DNA from: Thalassotalea profundi
GTDB taxonomy: Bacteria > Pseudomonadota > Gammaproteobacteria > Enterobacterales > Alteromonadaceae
NCBI RefSeq assembly: GCF_014653195.1
Contig: NZ_BNAH01000002.1
Span: 62,377 to 126,376, forward strand
Direction: 5' to 3'
Length of the DNA: 64,000 bases
Shown: positions 16,461-24,764 of the stretch, one piece after another
Layout of the letters: each line of letters opens with the position of its first letter
How positions within the stretch are numbered: position 1 is the stretch's first letter
Translations under genes and position numbers: made by a program
Notes under the pieces: model-generated
Seen by the model: the letters and a program-made list of their open reading frames with translations, nothing else
Told to the model about the DNA's origin: nothing
Databases searched by the model: none

Positions 16461-17355
16461 TCTTTCTCACAACCACCTATCAATCATTCTTGATATTCTC
16501 ATCAAGGGTAAACGAGAAAAACTAGCAGGAAAAGTTACCCATGATCTAAATAAACACTATGGAGTTGGAACTCAATGTGAGCGAGGTAAAAAATATCGTT
16601 ATACAGTTAAAGATGTTCAAGTATTACATAGACTCTTAGATAATATAGGGATCAATCCACATAATCCACCAAAGTCAAACTCCTCTAGAACGGACAATGG
16701 TTTTAAAACTCCTGATGAAAAGTTTGGCGCAAAAGCAGTTTTCCCCAATCCTATATGCGTTAAAGTAGTTGAATTAGGATGCAGTTTAAATAACTTCAAT
16801 TTAGTGCCTTCAGGCGTAGCTCATTATCAAATTAATTTAGACGACATAATTAATATAAGTGCACAATCTATAGTCCTAGTAGAAAATTTAGATACATTCA
16901 AAGAGATAAATCAATCTCGATTAGAAATGAATCTTAGCGGTGTGATTTTCATTTGGCGAGGCGGGATTAGCGGAATCTCTCACCATAATGAGAGCAAATT
17001 AATTAAAACTATATCATTGCCTAATACTGAAAAAACTGCACATGATTTGGCAAAAAAATATGAGATGACTCTTGGGTATTATGGTGACTTTGATATAGCA
17101 GGACTCAATATCGCAAGTAGACTAAACCTAGATTTTATTATTTTGCCTGAACTAAAAGAAACTGAAAGTATTAGAGGCAACAAAGAGTTATTTAAAAAAC
17201 AACAGATACTTTTAAATAATCAATCATGGCCAGATGGTTTTAGTCAGGCAACAGCAAACTATTTCGCATTTTTAACAACAAAAAAGCAAGCCTATACTCA
17301 AGAACGAACAAGTGCACTTAAAATAAAACATCTTAAGGTCGATATTCTCTCGTGA
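16453..17355 (+). CDS. jetD: Toprim nuclease, JetD-like
   Basis: This 300-residue protein has Toprim-type residues: IVLVENLDTF with Glu144, and YYGDFDIAGLNIA with Asp212 and Asp214, spaced as in JetD and topoisomerase VI-like proteins. The N-terminal about 90 residues look DNA-binding. JetD cleaves closed circular DNA brought by JetABC. The protein is shorter than classic JetD, and its N-terminal part does not look like the common DUF3322 region, suggesting a divergent subtype. The gene overlaps jetA upstream by 8 bp and the WYL gene downstream by 4 bp. Confidence 0.75.
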   Translation: MSSLSHNHLSIILDILIKGKREKLAGKVTHDLNKHYGVGTQCERGKKYRYTVKDVQVLHRLLDNIGINPHNPPKSNSSRTDNGFKTPDEKFGAKAVFPNPICVKVVELGCSLNNFNLVPSGVAHYQINLDDIINISAQSIVLVENLDTFKEINQSRLEMNLSGVIFIWRGGISGISHHNESKLIKTISLPNTEKTAHDLAKKYEMTLGYYGDFDIAGLNIASRLNLDFIILPELKETESIRGNKELFKKQQILLNNQSWPDGFSQATANYFAFLTTKKQAYTQERTSALKIKHLKVDILS

Positions 17356-18182
17356 AAAAACCAAATAAAAAACAACAACAACGTTTTGAAATAATTGAAA
17401 CAATCGCGCTATGGGAAGGAGTAATTAATGCCAGTGTACTTTGCCACTTCATTGGAGTTGTGCCGCGCAATGCTATAACCGAAATCCAAGCTTACAATGA
17501 GTTTGTACCTGTACCTTTAGAATATAACTATTCAAAAAAATTATTTATTACTCCGAAAGATTTTAAGCCCATATTTATTTCCAACGAGTGGGATGTTTAT
17601 CACGATCATTTAGTGCGATATTCCCATTTATATCGGGGATATTTATGGCCTGATAGTGGAATTGAATTAATATCCAACAGTTTTAATAAAGTTGAACCAG
17701 ATGTTATTAGAACAATTAATGAATGCATTAAAAATAAGTTAGCATTCCAAGCCAAATATCACTCGATGAATCACCCTAAAGGGTTGACCAGAACGTTTCA
17801 TCCCCATGCTATTGCATTTAATGGGATTAGATGGCACATGAGAGCGTATGCAGAAGAGTATGGTGAATATAGAGACTTTAATTTATCTAGGATAGGTAGA
17901 ATCACTGATCATTCACCTAGCAATATCGATCATTTAAATGATCACAACTGGCATTCAATACTCTCACTTAATTTAGATGCTCACCCTTCATTAAGTTCTT
18001 TACAAAGAAAGCTCGTTCTAAATGATTATGGGAAATCTTCTCCATTTTCATATGATATACGTGCCGCAATGATTAAATACTTTGTTAAATACTACCCTAT
18101 TGCTGTCAATTCAAATGCCGATCCATTAGATAAACCACTATTTCTTACAAACTACAAAGAACTCTCAATGTTCTTACTTTAA
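17352..18182 (+). CDS. WYL-domain transcriptional regulator (BrxR/CapW-like)
   Basis: This 276-residue protein has an N-terminal winged helix (about 8-60) and a WYL domain at about 120-190, with HPHAIAFNGIRWHMRAYAEEYG and YRDFNLSRIGRI carrying the conserved aromatic and Arg residues. A short C-terminal dimerisation region follows. BrxR/CapW proteins are autorepressors of defence operons that sense nucleic-acid or nucleotide ligands. They usually lie first in the operon; this one is last and uses a GTG start overlapping the jetD stop (GTGA). It probably binds the 16-bp-arm inverted repeat over the operon promoter. Confidence 0.8.
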   Translation: MKKPNKKQQQRFEIIETIALWEGVINASVLCHFIGVVPRNAITEIQAYNEFVPVPLEYNYSKKLFITPKDFKPIFISNEWDVYHDHLVRYSHLYRGYLWPDSGIELISNSFNKVEPDVIRTINECIKNKLAFQAKYHSMNHPKGLTRTFHPHAIAFNGIRWHMRAYAEEYGEYRDFNLSRIGRITDHSPSNIDHLNDHNWHSILSLNLDAHPSLSSLQRKLVLNDYGKSSPFSYDIRAAMIKYFVKYYPIAVNSNADPLDKPLFLTNYKELSMFLL

Positions 18183-18205
18183 CCAATTCAACCAAAGGGA
18201 AAGTT

Positions 18206-18487
18206 ATGTTCCGTACACGTAAAGATAATGATATGTCACCTAAAACTATAACTATCAATAACATCGAATATTCTTTTGAACCATTTGATGATGTTTTTTG
18301 TATACGAGCACCCAACCTGTTTTTAAGCTATATCGATGGATACAAGGCCATTGAAAATGATGCTATTGAGTTCTACACAGCGGGGTCAAGAAGACCAAGT
18401 ATTGAACTAAACTTTGAAGGAAGTGAACTTATCAGAGACAGCATACTTTCCTGGTTGAGTGAGTTTATACACGTTGAAAGTGTTTGA
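18206..18487 (+). CDS. Small protein of unknown function after the Wadjet-like operon
   Basis: This 93-residue soluble acidic protein starts at an ATG preceded by AAGGGAAAG. It lies 23 bp after the WYL gene, so it is likely co-transcribed. No family is recognised. It contains a beta-rich segment (TINNIEYSFEPFDDVFCIRAP) followed by SRRPSIELNFEGSELIRDSILSWLSEF. It could be an accessory or immunity-like factor for the operon, or separate cargo. The next gene starts 76 bp later. Confidence 0.55.
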   Translation: MFRTRKDNDMSPKTITINNIEYSFEPFDDVFCIRAPNLFLSYIDGYKAIENDAIEFYTAGSRRPSIELNFEGSELIRDSILSWLSEFIHVESV

Positions 18488-18563
18488 TAAATTGGTATGT
18501 CGTTTTTGTAACCCAATAGGCTATATAACTTTCAGAAATTAACAGTAGGGAGATTAGTTAATA

Positions 18564-19745
18564 GTGATAATTTTTGCCTTTGATCCACATGGTGTTGTTC
18601 AACCATTAATAGATGCATGTCAAAAATTAAAGCCAACCGCACTTATTCTTATGGGGGATAACTGTCTAAATTCCCCCATCCCTATAACTTTTGAAAAGCT
18701 ATTAAAGGAAGGAGTAAAAGTTTATGCAATCAGTGGTAATCATGATCATGGTTCTATATCAAATTTAGATATGCCACACATGTTAGATGGCAAAGTGGTT
18801 GATATAGACGGGCTAAGAATTGGCGGATATGACTGGTCATTACATGATGTAATGTGTAATCAACACCTCGATATTGTGGTTTCTCACTACCCACCAACTG
18901 GCTTCAAAGACATGTCTCATTATGATTGGCATCACAGTGCGATAAAGACTGCAGAACTCACTCTTAAGAGTAATGCAGTAGCGGTATTTCACGGGCACCT
19001 ACATGGAAATAGGTTATTTGATCCTGTTGGCATCTACGACATTTCATGTGCTCTAGCCATCTCTACTTGTGAGCATTTATTTGATGAATGTGGAAATATA
19101 CTTGGCCAATCAAGCTACAAAGGCTTTACTCAACCTCAAGAGGATTATCAATATTGCATAGCTGAAATGATGAAAAGGGGCTACCACTTTAAAACTAAGC
19201 AATCTCGAAAGAGCAAAATAGATGAAAATCGCTATATTGAGTCTGCTTATTATTCAGATGGATGCGGTGTTTGTGTTCCGTGCAACGATAATCATCACTG
19301 TCATAGACAAACAAGAGTAGATCATAATTTTAATATTGATATTTCCAATGAAAAACTTAATGGCTCAGCCTCTTTTCATTTTGAAGCAGCCAAGCAAAGA
19401 GCCTACAAACGTATGCTAAGTGAATTATTGGACATTAGAAGAAAAGTTCCCCATACGCCAGATTTCAAAGGCTTTGGCGGACTAATAAGATACAAGGGCG
19501 ATAAGGCCTGGACGGTTTTAGATGAAACGCACCAAATAACCCCAAAAAAAATTATTATTGAAAAGTTTGGTATCAAAACAGCTGAAAAGTTTTTCGATAA
19601 GATAATAGGGTTTGATAAAGCCAGCTACTGCGCTCAACTTTTATTTAGTAAAAGACAAAGAAATACTATAGACAATGGCACAGGCAAGAAAGAGAGTTTT
19701 ATCAAATTTCTAACTAAGAAAAATATAACACTACAACTAGACTGA
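18564..19745 (+). CDS. Calcineurin-like metallophosphoesterase with C-terminal cysteine cluster
   Basis: This 393-residue protein has complete metallophosphoesterase motifs: FDPHG (Asp7, His9), GDN (31-33), GNHD (58-61), SHYPP (His108) and GHLHGN (144-149). After the enzyme domain, a Cys/His cluster, CGVCVPCNDNHHCH (about 234-247), suggests a bound metal. A charged C-terminal domain of about 110 residues is unassigned. It starts at GTG with AGGGAG 11 bp upstream. It pairs with a 206-residue gene 16 bp downstream. The substrate is unknown; phosphodiester or nucleic-acid cleavage in a defence context is inference. Confidence 0.7.
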   Translation: MIIFAFDPHGVVQPLIDACQKLKPTALILMGDNCLNSPIPITFEKLLKEGVKVYAISGNHDHGSISNLDMPHMLDGKVVDIDGLRIGGYDWSLHDVMCNQHLDIVVSHYPPTGFKDMSHYDWHHSAIKTAELTLKSNAVAVFHGHLHGNRLFDPVGIYDISCALAISTCEHLFDECGNILGQSSYKGFTQPQEDYQYCIAEMMKRGYHFKTKQSRKSKIDENRYIESAYYSDGCGVCVPCNDNHHCHRQTRVDHNFNIDISNEKLNGSASFHFEAAKQRAYKRMLSELLDIRRKVPHTPDFKGFGGLIRYKGDKAWTVLDETHQITPKKIIIEKFGIKTAEKFFDKIIGFDKASYCAQLLFSKRQRNTIDNGTGKKESFIKFLTKKNITLQLD

Positions 19746-19761
19746 CCCTAAAGGATAAAAT

Positions 19762-20382
19762 ATGGAAACTTTATTACTATTTCTAGCCAATGCATTAGCC
19801 AGTGGCGGTATAGGACACTACGTTGGCAAAGGATTATCAAGGATAGACAAAAGCCTTCCTAATTTGTTAAATAACAATAGTGACATAGAAGGCGCCTGTA
19901 GAATAATAAGTGAGAGAAACTTAGAAATGGAAGTTTTAAAACTTTCAGATGAAATAAAAAACAAGTTAAACAGTACTGATACCGAAAATATATTATCTTT
20001 CAACGGAACTAATAATCAAGGCATTATCGCCAATGTTGTAAATCTTAAGAATCTAAATAATAAAGTAAATATATCTCCTCCACTGGGCAGCATTTCATCT
20101 AGTTTAAGCCATAAAAATTATATTAAATATTTAATTGATCGATATCACGAGTTCAAAAAAGCCGAAGTAGGTAAAAATAATTTAAAATATCCCGTGTTTT
20201 ACGGCTCAATCAAGAAAGAGTTTGGTGCTAAATGGGATATGATTTCATTAACAAACTTTTCAGAACTGAGCGAATTTATTCAAAAGAGAATTAATAAAAC
20301 TATTCTTGGGAAAAATAGAAAGGCACAAAATAAGTCCAACTACTCTTCTTATACTGACTATATAGCGAAACATGGCAGCTAA
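19762..20382 (+). CDS. Protein of unknown function, partner of the metallophosphoesterase
   Basis: This 206-residue protein has a hydrophobic N-terminal segment (METLLLFLANALASGGIGHYVG, about 20 residues) that could anchor it in the membrane. A low-complexity N-rich middle follows (about 70-105). The C-terminal domain has YIKYLIDRYHEFKKAE and FYGSIKKEFGAKWDMI. It starts 16 bp after the phosphoesterase stop behind AAAGGA, so the two form a pair. I do not recognise a family. Confidence 0.6.
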   Translation: METLLLFLANALASGGIGHYVGKGLSRIDKSLPNLLNNNSDIEGACRIISERNLEMEVLKLSDEIKNKLNSTDTENILSFNGTNNQGIIANVVNLKNLNNKVNISPPLGSISSSLSHKNYIKYLIDRYHEFKKAEVGKNNLKYPVFYGSIKKEFGAKWDMISLTNFSELSEFIQKRINKTILGKNRKAQNKSNYSSYTDYIAKHGS

Positions 20383-20492
20383 AGAATTATTTCTTAATTC
20401 AAACTCGCTCAAGCTTATTATTTATCAAAGTTTTTAGAAAGGAAATAAGTGCCTAAAAACTATAACACGACACAGATAATCAAAGGATGGAC

Positions 20493-21335
20493 ATGAAACA
20501 TATTAAAGACAAATACCAAAACTCAATTTCTAGTATTTTGCTTGATGGTTTCGAAGTCGAATTATTAGACTCAGCATTTATAAACCTATTAACACCAAAT
20601 CCATTGAGATTGAATAATTTTGCTTATGCACTGCGGGAACTAACTCGCCATATGCTGCACCGGCTAGCTCCAAATGATGAGTTGGAAAAATGTTGTTGGT
20701 TTAAGCCCGATAGCACATCTTCGAATGGAATAACTCGTAAACAAAGAATCAAGTTCTGCATTCAAGGCGGATTATCAGATTTTTATGTAGAAAAAAAACT
20801 CCGAATAGATGAGATTGATACAGTTACAACTGACTTGGTGGCAATAATTTCCCAATTAAGTAACTTTACCCATATTGAAAGAGCAACGTTCAATATTGAT
20901 GAAGCTGAGGTTGAAAAAGTTGCTATTGAATGTCTAGATGCCACATTAGCTTTTGTTAACAAAATAAACGAGCTTAGAGAGTTGGTCGCTGAAAAACTGT
21001 TTGGTGATATTTCAGATAACTTAATGAAACGAATTAATAGTGAATCTGTTGCTGAGTTGATGGAAATTTCAACTCATCAATTCGTTGAAGATATTACCGC
21101 TGAAACTGTTTCGAATATCTCCATCAATTCAAGTTCACTAGAGATGACGGTTGTAGGAACGATTTACGCCCAACTCATGTACGGTTCAGCTTCAGATAGG
21201 CGAAAAGAGGATGGTGCTGAAATACCTGTTAGCTTTCCTGTAACAAGCAGTATAGAAGTAATTTTTAAACAGCCCTTGGGATGTGAAATGAATCTCGATA
21301 GCTTTAATGTCGACATTTCTAGCTGGTATGAATAG
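20493..21335 (+). CDS. Possible pPIWI-associated nuclease-like protein
   Basis: This 280-residue protein includes ALRELTRHMLHRLAPNDELEKCCWFKPD and KQRIKFCIQGGLSDFYV, then LSNFTHIERATFNIDE. The pattern recalls the predicted pPIWI-associating nuclease family (pP_pnuc type), defined near prokaryotic Argonaute-related loci, but I cannot confirm this from sequence and see no certain catalytic triad. I choose ATG 20493 because AAGGA lies 5 bp before it, whereas the upstream ATG at 20487 abuts that site. No PIWI gene is present in the window. It is convergent with the next gene. Confidence 0.5.
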   Translation: MKHIKDKYQNSISSILLDGFEVELLDSAFINLLTPNPLRLNNFAYALRELTRHMLHRLAPNDELEKCCWFKPDSTSSNGITRKQRIKFCIQGGLSDFYVEKKLRIDEIDTVTTDLVAIISQLSNFTHIERATFNIDEAEVEKVAIECLDATLAFVNKINELRELVAEKLFGDISDNLMKRINSESVAELMEISTHQFVEDITAETVSNISINSSSLEMTVVGTIYAQLMYGSASDRRKEDGAEIPVSFPVTSSIEVIFKQPLGCEMNLDSFNVDISSWYE

Positions 21336-21375
21336 ACAATAGCTAATTTTTAGCAAAAGCTCTGCATTGGAAACA

Positions 21376-21403
21376 GCAAAAAGCCCCGAACATTCGAGGC
21401 TTT
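21376..21403 (-). terminator. Terminator downstream of the minus-strand cargo gene
   Basis: On the - strand, AAAGCCTCGAA, a TG loop and TTCGGGGCTTT form an 11-bp stem (one G-U pair) followed by a T-run (TTTTTG). It ends the gene at 21416-22348 and lies between convergent genes, so it may also slow transcription from the other side. Confidence 0.75.
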
Positions 21404-21415
21404 GATTAAGCTTTA

Positions 21416-22348
21416 CTATAGTGTATCGAATGGACTCGGCGGCTCATCAAACGCATTGACGCTAACCCTAATCGCGTTATATTCGTCTAATCCAGATATT
21501 TTGGCTAAAAGTTCAGGATCATTGTGTTGAGAAAATTGAATAACATAGTCATAAATTAATCCATCATTACTAGCATTTTCGTAGACCTCATAATCTAATT
21601 CTTCAAGCTCTTCATTTGTAATACCAAGCTCTATTGCCAAAGGGCTTCCGGTATCAACTGACTGCTGCGCGCTATATTTAAGTGCAGGGTCTACCCAGTC
21701 ATCATTAACAGAACCTACAGCTTCCAAATCAAAATCGTAAAACCCTCGTCTCCCTGCTATTCGTGGAAACGAAATATGTACTTGGAAATCAATGGTATCG
21801 CCGCTGAAGGGCTTATCGTCAAGAGGTTCACCTTCATGTTTAGCAGAAGCTGTAATGACCAATTCGTCTACTTTATTTTCAATGCTTTCAATTTCATACC
21901 AAGGTTGGTTCCAGAAACCGGCGTTAGTTTCTGCCATAACACCAGAAAGTTGGTCATCAATTAAATCTTGGCAATTTACCAATAGTGTTTCTAGACAGTA
22001 TGTTTCAAAAGACTCATGTAACCATATATCGGCACTTGTATGCTGTTCATTGGCCAGAAAAGAAGCTAGCTCTTTCGCAATATCTATTGACGTCGGAAGA
22101 TTTACTGGCAGCAAACTAAGATTTTTTCGCCTTACCTCTATTAGCTCAACATTTGGAATGAAGATGTATGCTTCTTCCAGCAAATCTATTGGGTATTTAT
22201 GATCTGCTAGTAAGGCCGCATGACTTTTATAACCAAAAAACGCAGCAACTAACTGTACAGCATGACTTGCTTTAAGCTTCTCCCCTGTAAGGGCATTAAA
22301 AGATACGCGCAGGTGATCTGCACAAAGTTTTGATAATTGAGTACTCAT
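21416..22348 (-). CDS. Cargo protein of unknown function
   Basis: This 310-residue acidic protein has an N-terminal helical domain (LCADHLRVSFNALTGEKLKASHAVQLVAAFFGYKSHAAL, about residues 6-45). I associate this domain with hypothetical proteins of plasmids and genomic islands, some annotated with glyoxalase-like names. The rest is acidic and beta-rich, with no motif I recognise. I start at ATG 22348, because GGAGAG lies 9 bp upstream and forms part of the coding sequence if the upstream in-frame ATG is used. A terminator follows directly after the stop. Confidence 0.6.
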   Translation of the reverse strand: MSTQLSKLCADHLRVSFNALTGEKLKASHAVQLVAAFFGYKSHAALLADHKYPIDLLEEAYIFIPNVELIEVRRKNLSLLPVNLPTSIDIAKELASFLANEQHTSADIWLHESFETYCLETLLVNCQDLIDDQLSGVMAETNAGFWNQPWYEIESIENKVDELVITASAKHEGEPLDDKPFSGDTIDFQVHISFPRIAGRRGFYDFDLEAVGSVNDDWVDPALKYSAQQSVDTGSPLAIELGITNEELEELDYEVYENASNDGLIYDYVIQFSQHNDPELLAKISGLDEYNAIRVSVNAFDEPPSPFDTL

Positions 22349-22894
22349 GGGAGCGCTCTCCTTCATAAACTATGCTGGGCTTTAAAATATGTAGTGGGGA
22401 GTGTTTAATCACTACACTTGCCAGCAGGTTTATAAAAAGTGCTCTGCATAAGTGGCAGGGTAGTTAAATCGCTGTCTTTTTGGTCACTCGCAGCCATGGC
22501 GTTCAGCTCCAGTGACAACATTAAGACATTTTCACTACGAGCGCAATAGTTCATTTAAGTGAGGATTAAGAGAATAAAAAAGCTAGTAAACGAATTGATA
22601 TTCACTCATATCATGTCTACCTTCTCAACATATAATTTGCGAAAATGGCTCCCCTTCAAATCAATGTAATTAGGCGATAATGCAAAACATGCGGCATTGC
22701 TTGCTAACTTTCTTACGCTTATTTTATCAACACTAGTTTTACCTATATTTGATGCATTATATGAATTCCTGATCCAATCACTGCAAATCAATTGCTCAAA
22801 TTTATTTTTGATCTAATTCAGAATAAATATAATGCTCTAAATTATCAAAAAGGACGTAATATAAACTTACATAAAAAGAAGTCCGTATAAAAAT
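22349..22894. other. 546-bp gene-poor stretch between cargo and the tns operon
   Basis: Upstream of the minus-strand cargo gene lies a GC-richer block (about 22390-22540) with no convincing ORF, probably its leader and promoter or a gene remnant. The rest is AT-rich. A 61-codon open frame on the - strand (22606-22791) has no good ribosome-binding site and no recognisable domain. I see no RNA gene or CRISPR repeats. Confidence 0.4.
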
Positions 22895-23866
22895 TTACTT
22901 AACGACCGACCTTAAAAATAAATCAGATGAATCTCTGTACAAATAGTTATGTTGCAAAAATTTTCTTCTAATAGATTCTTTTAGCTTTTTATTAGTATTA
23001 CCAACGAGCCACCAAGCCAGCTTTAAAACATAGTGGCGCTCATCAACATCATATTGCTCAAAGTACCTGTGTATACCAATATCCCATGTAGGTAAACCTG
23101 ATGTATCACAAATATACCTTTTGATCTTCCGATTAAAACGTGGTGAAACGATAATTTTGCATATTTGATGAAGCAGTATTAACCGTTCATAATTAATCGG
23201 TCCAGAGTTAACAAAACCACGAGTAATCACTCTTAATACTCTATTCCAAATTGTATAAACAGACATAGGTAGAAGCTGAATTACTCTAGGTTCCACACTA
23301 CTGAGAAGACGACTACATTGATAGCACTCATCGAGTGTTGATGGTTCAAACTGATTAGCTTTTCCTAGCTCAATACGGTGAAAATTAACACTCGCTCCGC
23401 AAGGACAGTGATCTTCCATCATCACTTGATGAATAGGGCAAAATGTATAAAGTGATAAGCGCCAAGCTATTCGAAAATAAGGTTCACTATCTTCTAACAA
23501 ACATAAGGGACAAAACTGCATGCCAAACCCTGTATGTTTTCGATGATGAAGCACAAGAGGATTTGTCCAGCGCAATATTCCTGAAGGTTTAAGTGTAGGA
23601 AACAATCGGTTTGTATATAACTTTAACGTACTTTTATTAGCTTCTTTCAGTGATATAGAAGCTCGGTTACTCATGATTTGCAAAACAAAGCCAGGAGCTA
23701 GTCGGTCTAAATCTCTATTCCAAATTTGATTGCTTTTACCGAAAACGATATCTGAAAAAGTTTGTAGTTTTAATCCATTATGATGAGCTGTTCGCACTAT
23801 CCAGGAAGACAAACACTCTCCAGGATATGGATGAGGGTGAGCAGGCCATAACTCACCTGATAGCAT
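22895..23866 (-). CDS. tniQ: TniQ/TnsD family target-selection protein
   Basis: This 323-residue protein begins with the TniQ hallmark WPAHPHPYPGECLSSWIVRTAHHNG. Zinc-binding pairs are CPLC (119-122), CPIH (143-146), CPC (154-156) and CYQC (181-184). TniQ proteins link a target-recognising function to TnsC. The protein is much shorter than Tn7 TnsD (about 500 residues), yet it is the only TniQ in the element, so it is the candidate for recognising the lipA 3' end. It starts 1 bp after the tnsC stop, last in the tnsABC-tniQ operon. Confidence 0.88.
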   Translation of the reverse strand: MLSGELWPAHPHPYPGECLSSWIVRTAHHNGLKLQTFSDIVFGKSNQIWNRDLDRLAPGFVLQIMSNRASISLKEANKSTLKLYTNRLFPTLKPSGILRWTNPLVLHHRKHTGFGMQFCPLCLLEDSEPYFRIAWRLSLYTFCPIHQVMMEDHCPCGASVNFHRIELGKANQFEPSTLDECYQCSRLLSSVEPRVIQLLPMSVYTIWNRVLRVITRGFVNSGPINYERLILLHQICKIIVSPRFNRKIKRYICDTSGLPTWDIGIHRYFEQYDVDERHYVLKLAWWLVGNTNKKLKESIRRKFLQHNYLYRDSSDLFLRSVVK

Positions 23867-23867
23867 A

Positions 23868-24764
23868 TTAAATTGCTCTATCTAACTGGCGCTTCCGTTG
23901 CGATGGGGATATCCAATCAATTTGATCTAATACCGCAAGAGTTATCGCTTCTATTTTATTCTTAACAGCATATACAGCGGCATCGTTAAGCAATCTCGAT
24001 AATTCGCCTATATACCCTTCACTCATTGAATAAAGGCGCATAGCTAAACTTTTGACATGTAAATTTGATGCTTGCTTTAACGGTAACATTCGTTCAAAGC
24101 TAACCAGTAACCTTAAAAAATCTTGGTTAAACTCCCAGCGAGGTAACAACACTGGTTCAAATCGATTCGACAATTGAGGATCTGACTGTAAGGCTCTAAA
24201 AGCATCCTTAGTACCAACACCTACAATCGATATTTGAAGTTCATTGCCCAGATATTTAAGGACATTCAAAAATGCACGTTGCCTATTTAAATTGCCCGCT
24301 AAAATATGATGAATTTCATCAATAATGAGAATTTTAGTAGCAATGTATTTTAACAATTTAATGACTTGAAACTGTTTTTTATCGACCCGTTCACTCGGTC
24401 TGTACGGTGCAAATAACAATTCTAAAATCGCATTGTAAAAACGACCTTCATCTGGCACAGGTGGAGCTTGAACAAGTAATACAGGAGCAATAATGCCATC
24501 CCCTTCAGGATTATCTTCAGCTGGATATTGCTTCAAGAAGCGTTTAGTCAACATTGTCTTACCATTATTCGTATCACCCACAATTAACATATTGGGCATT
24601 CGCTCTGTACGAGGGTATGATAATAAATCATCAAGCTTGGTTAGGACGGTTTTAGCTTTAGGATAGCCAATCCAGCGATCTGAGCGGATTTTCTCGATCC
24701 TTTCGTCATCATCAAGATCTAACTGTTTAACTGCTAGTTCATTTAAGTGCTTAGTACTACTCAT
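23868..24764 (-). CDS. tnsC: Transposition AAA+ regulator TnsC/TniB
   Basis: This 298-residue AAA+ ATPase has Walker A GDTNNGKT (63-70) and Walker B ILIIDEIHH (145-153). Then come a sensor-1-like region (LQISIVGVGT) and an arginine-bearing RFEPVLLPRW. TnsC polymerises on target DNA, passing information from TniQ to the TnsAB transposase. The ATG at 24764 overlaps the tnsB stop (ATGA), so I prefer it to a TTG two codons upstream. The length is closer to TniB than to the 555-residue Tn7 TnsC. Confidence 0.92.
   Translation of the reverse strand: MSSTKHLNELAVKQLDLDDDERIEKIRSDRWIGYPKAKTVLTKLDDLLSYPRTERMPNMLIVGDTNNGKTMLTKRFLKQYPAEDNPEGDGIIAPVLLVQAPPVPDEGRFYNAILELLFAPYRPSERVDKKQFQVIKLLKYIATKILIIDEIHHILAGNLNRQRAFLNVLKYLGNELQISIVGVGTKDAFRALQSDPQLSNRFEPVLLPRWEFNQDFLRLLVSFERMLPLKQASNLHVKSLAMRLYSMSEGYIGELSRLLNDAAVYAVKNKIEAITLAVLDQIDWISPSQRKRQLDRAI

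Noticed and set aside
21792..22202. 136-codon + strand frame opposite the acidic cargo gene
   Set aside because: The minus-strand frame has a ribosome-binding site, a terminator and protein-like composition; this one is its shadow.
22606..22791. 61-codon open frame on the - strand
   Set aside because: No ribosome-binding site, no recognisable domain and AT-rich context; not distinguishable from a chance frame.
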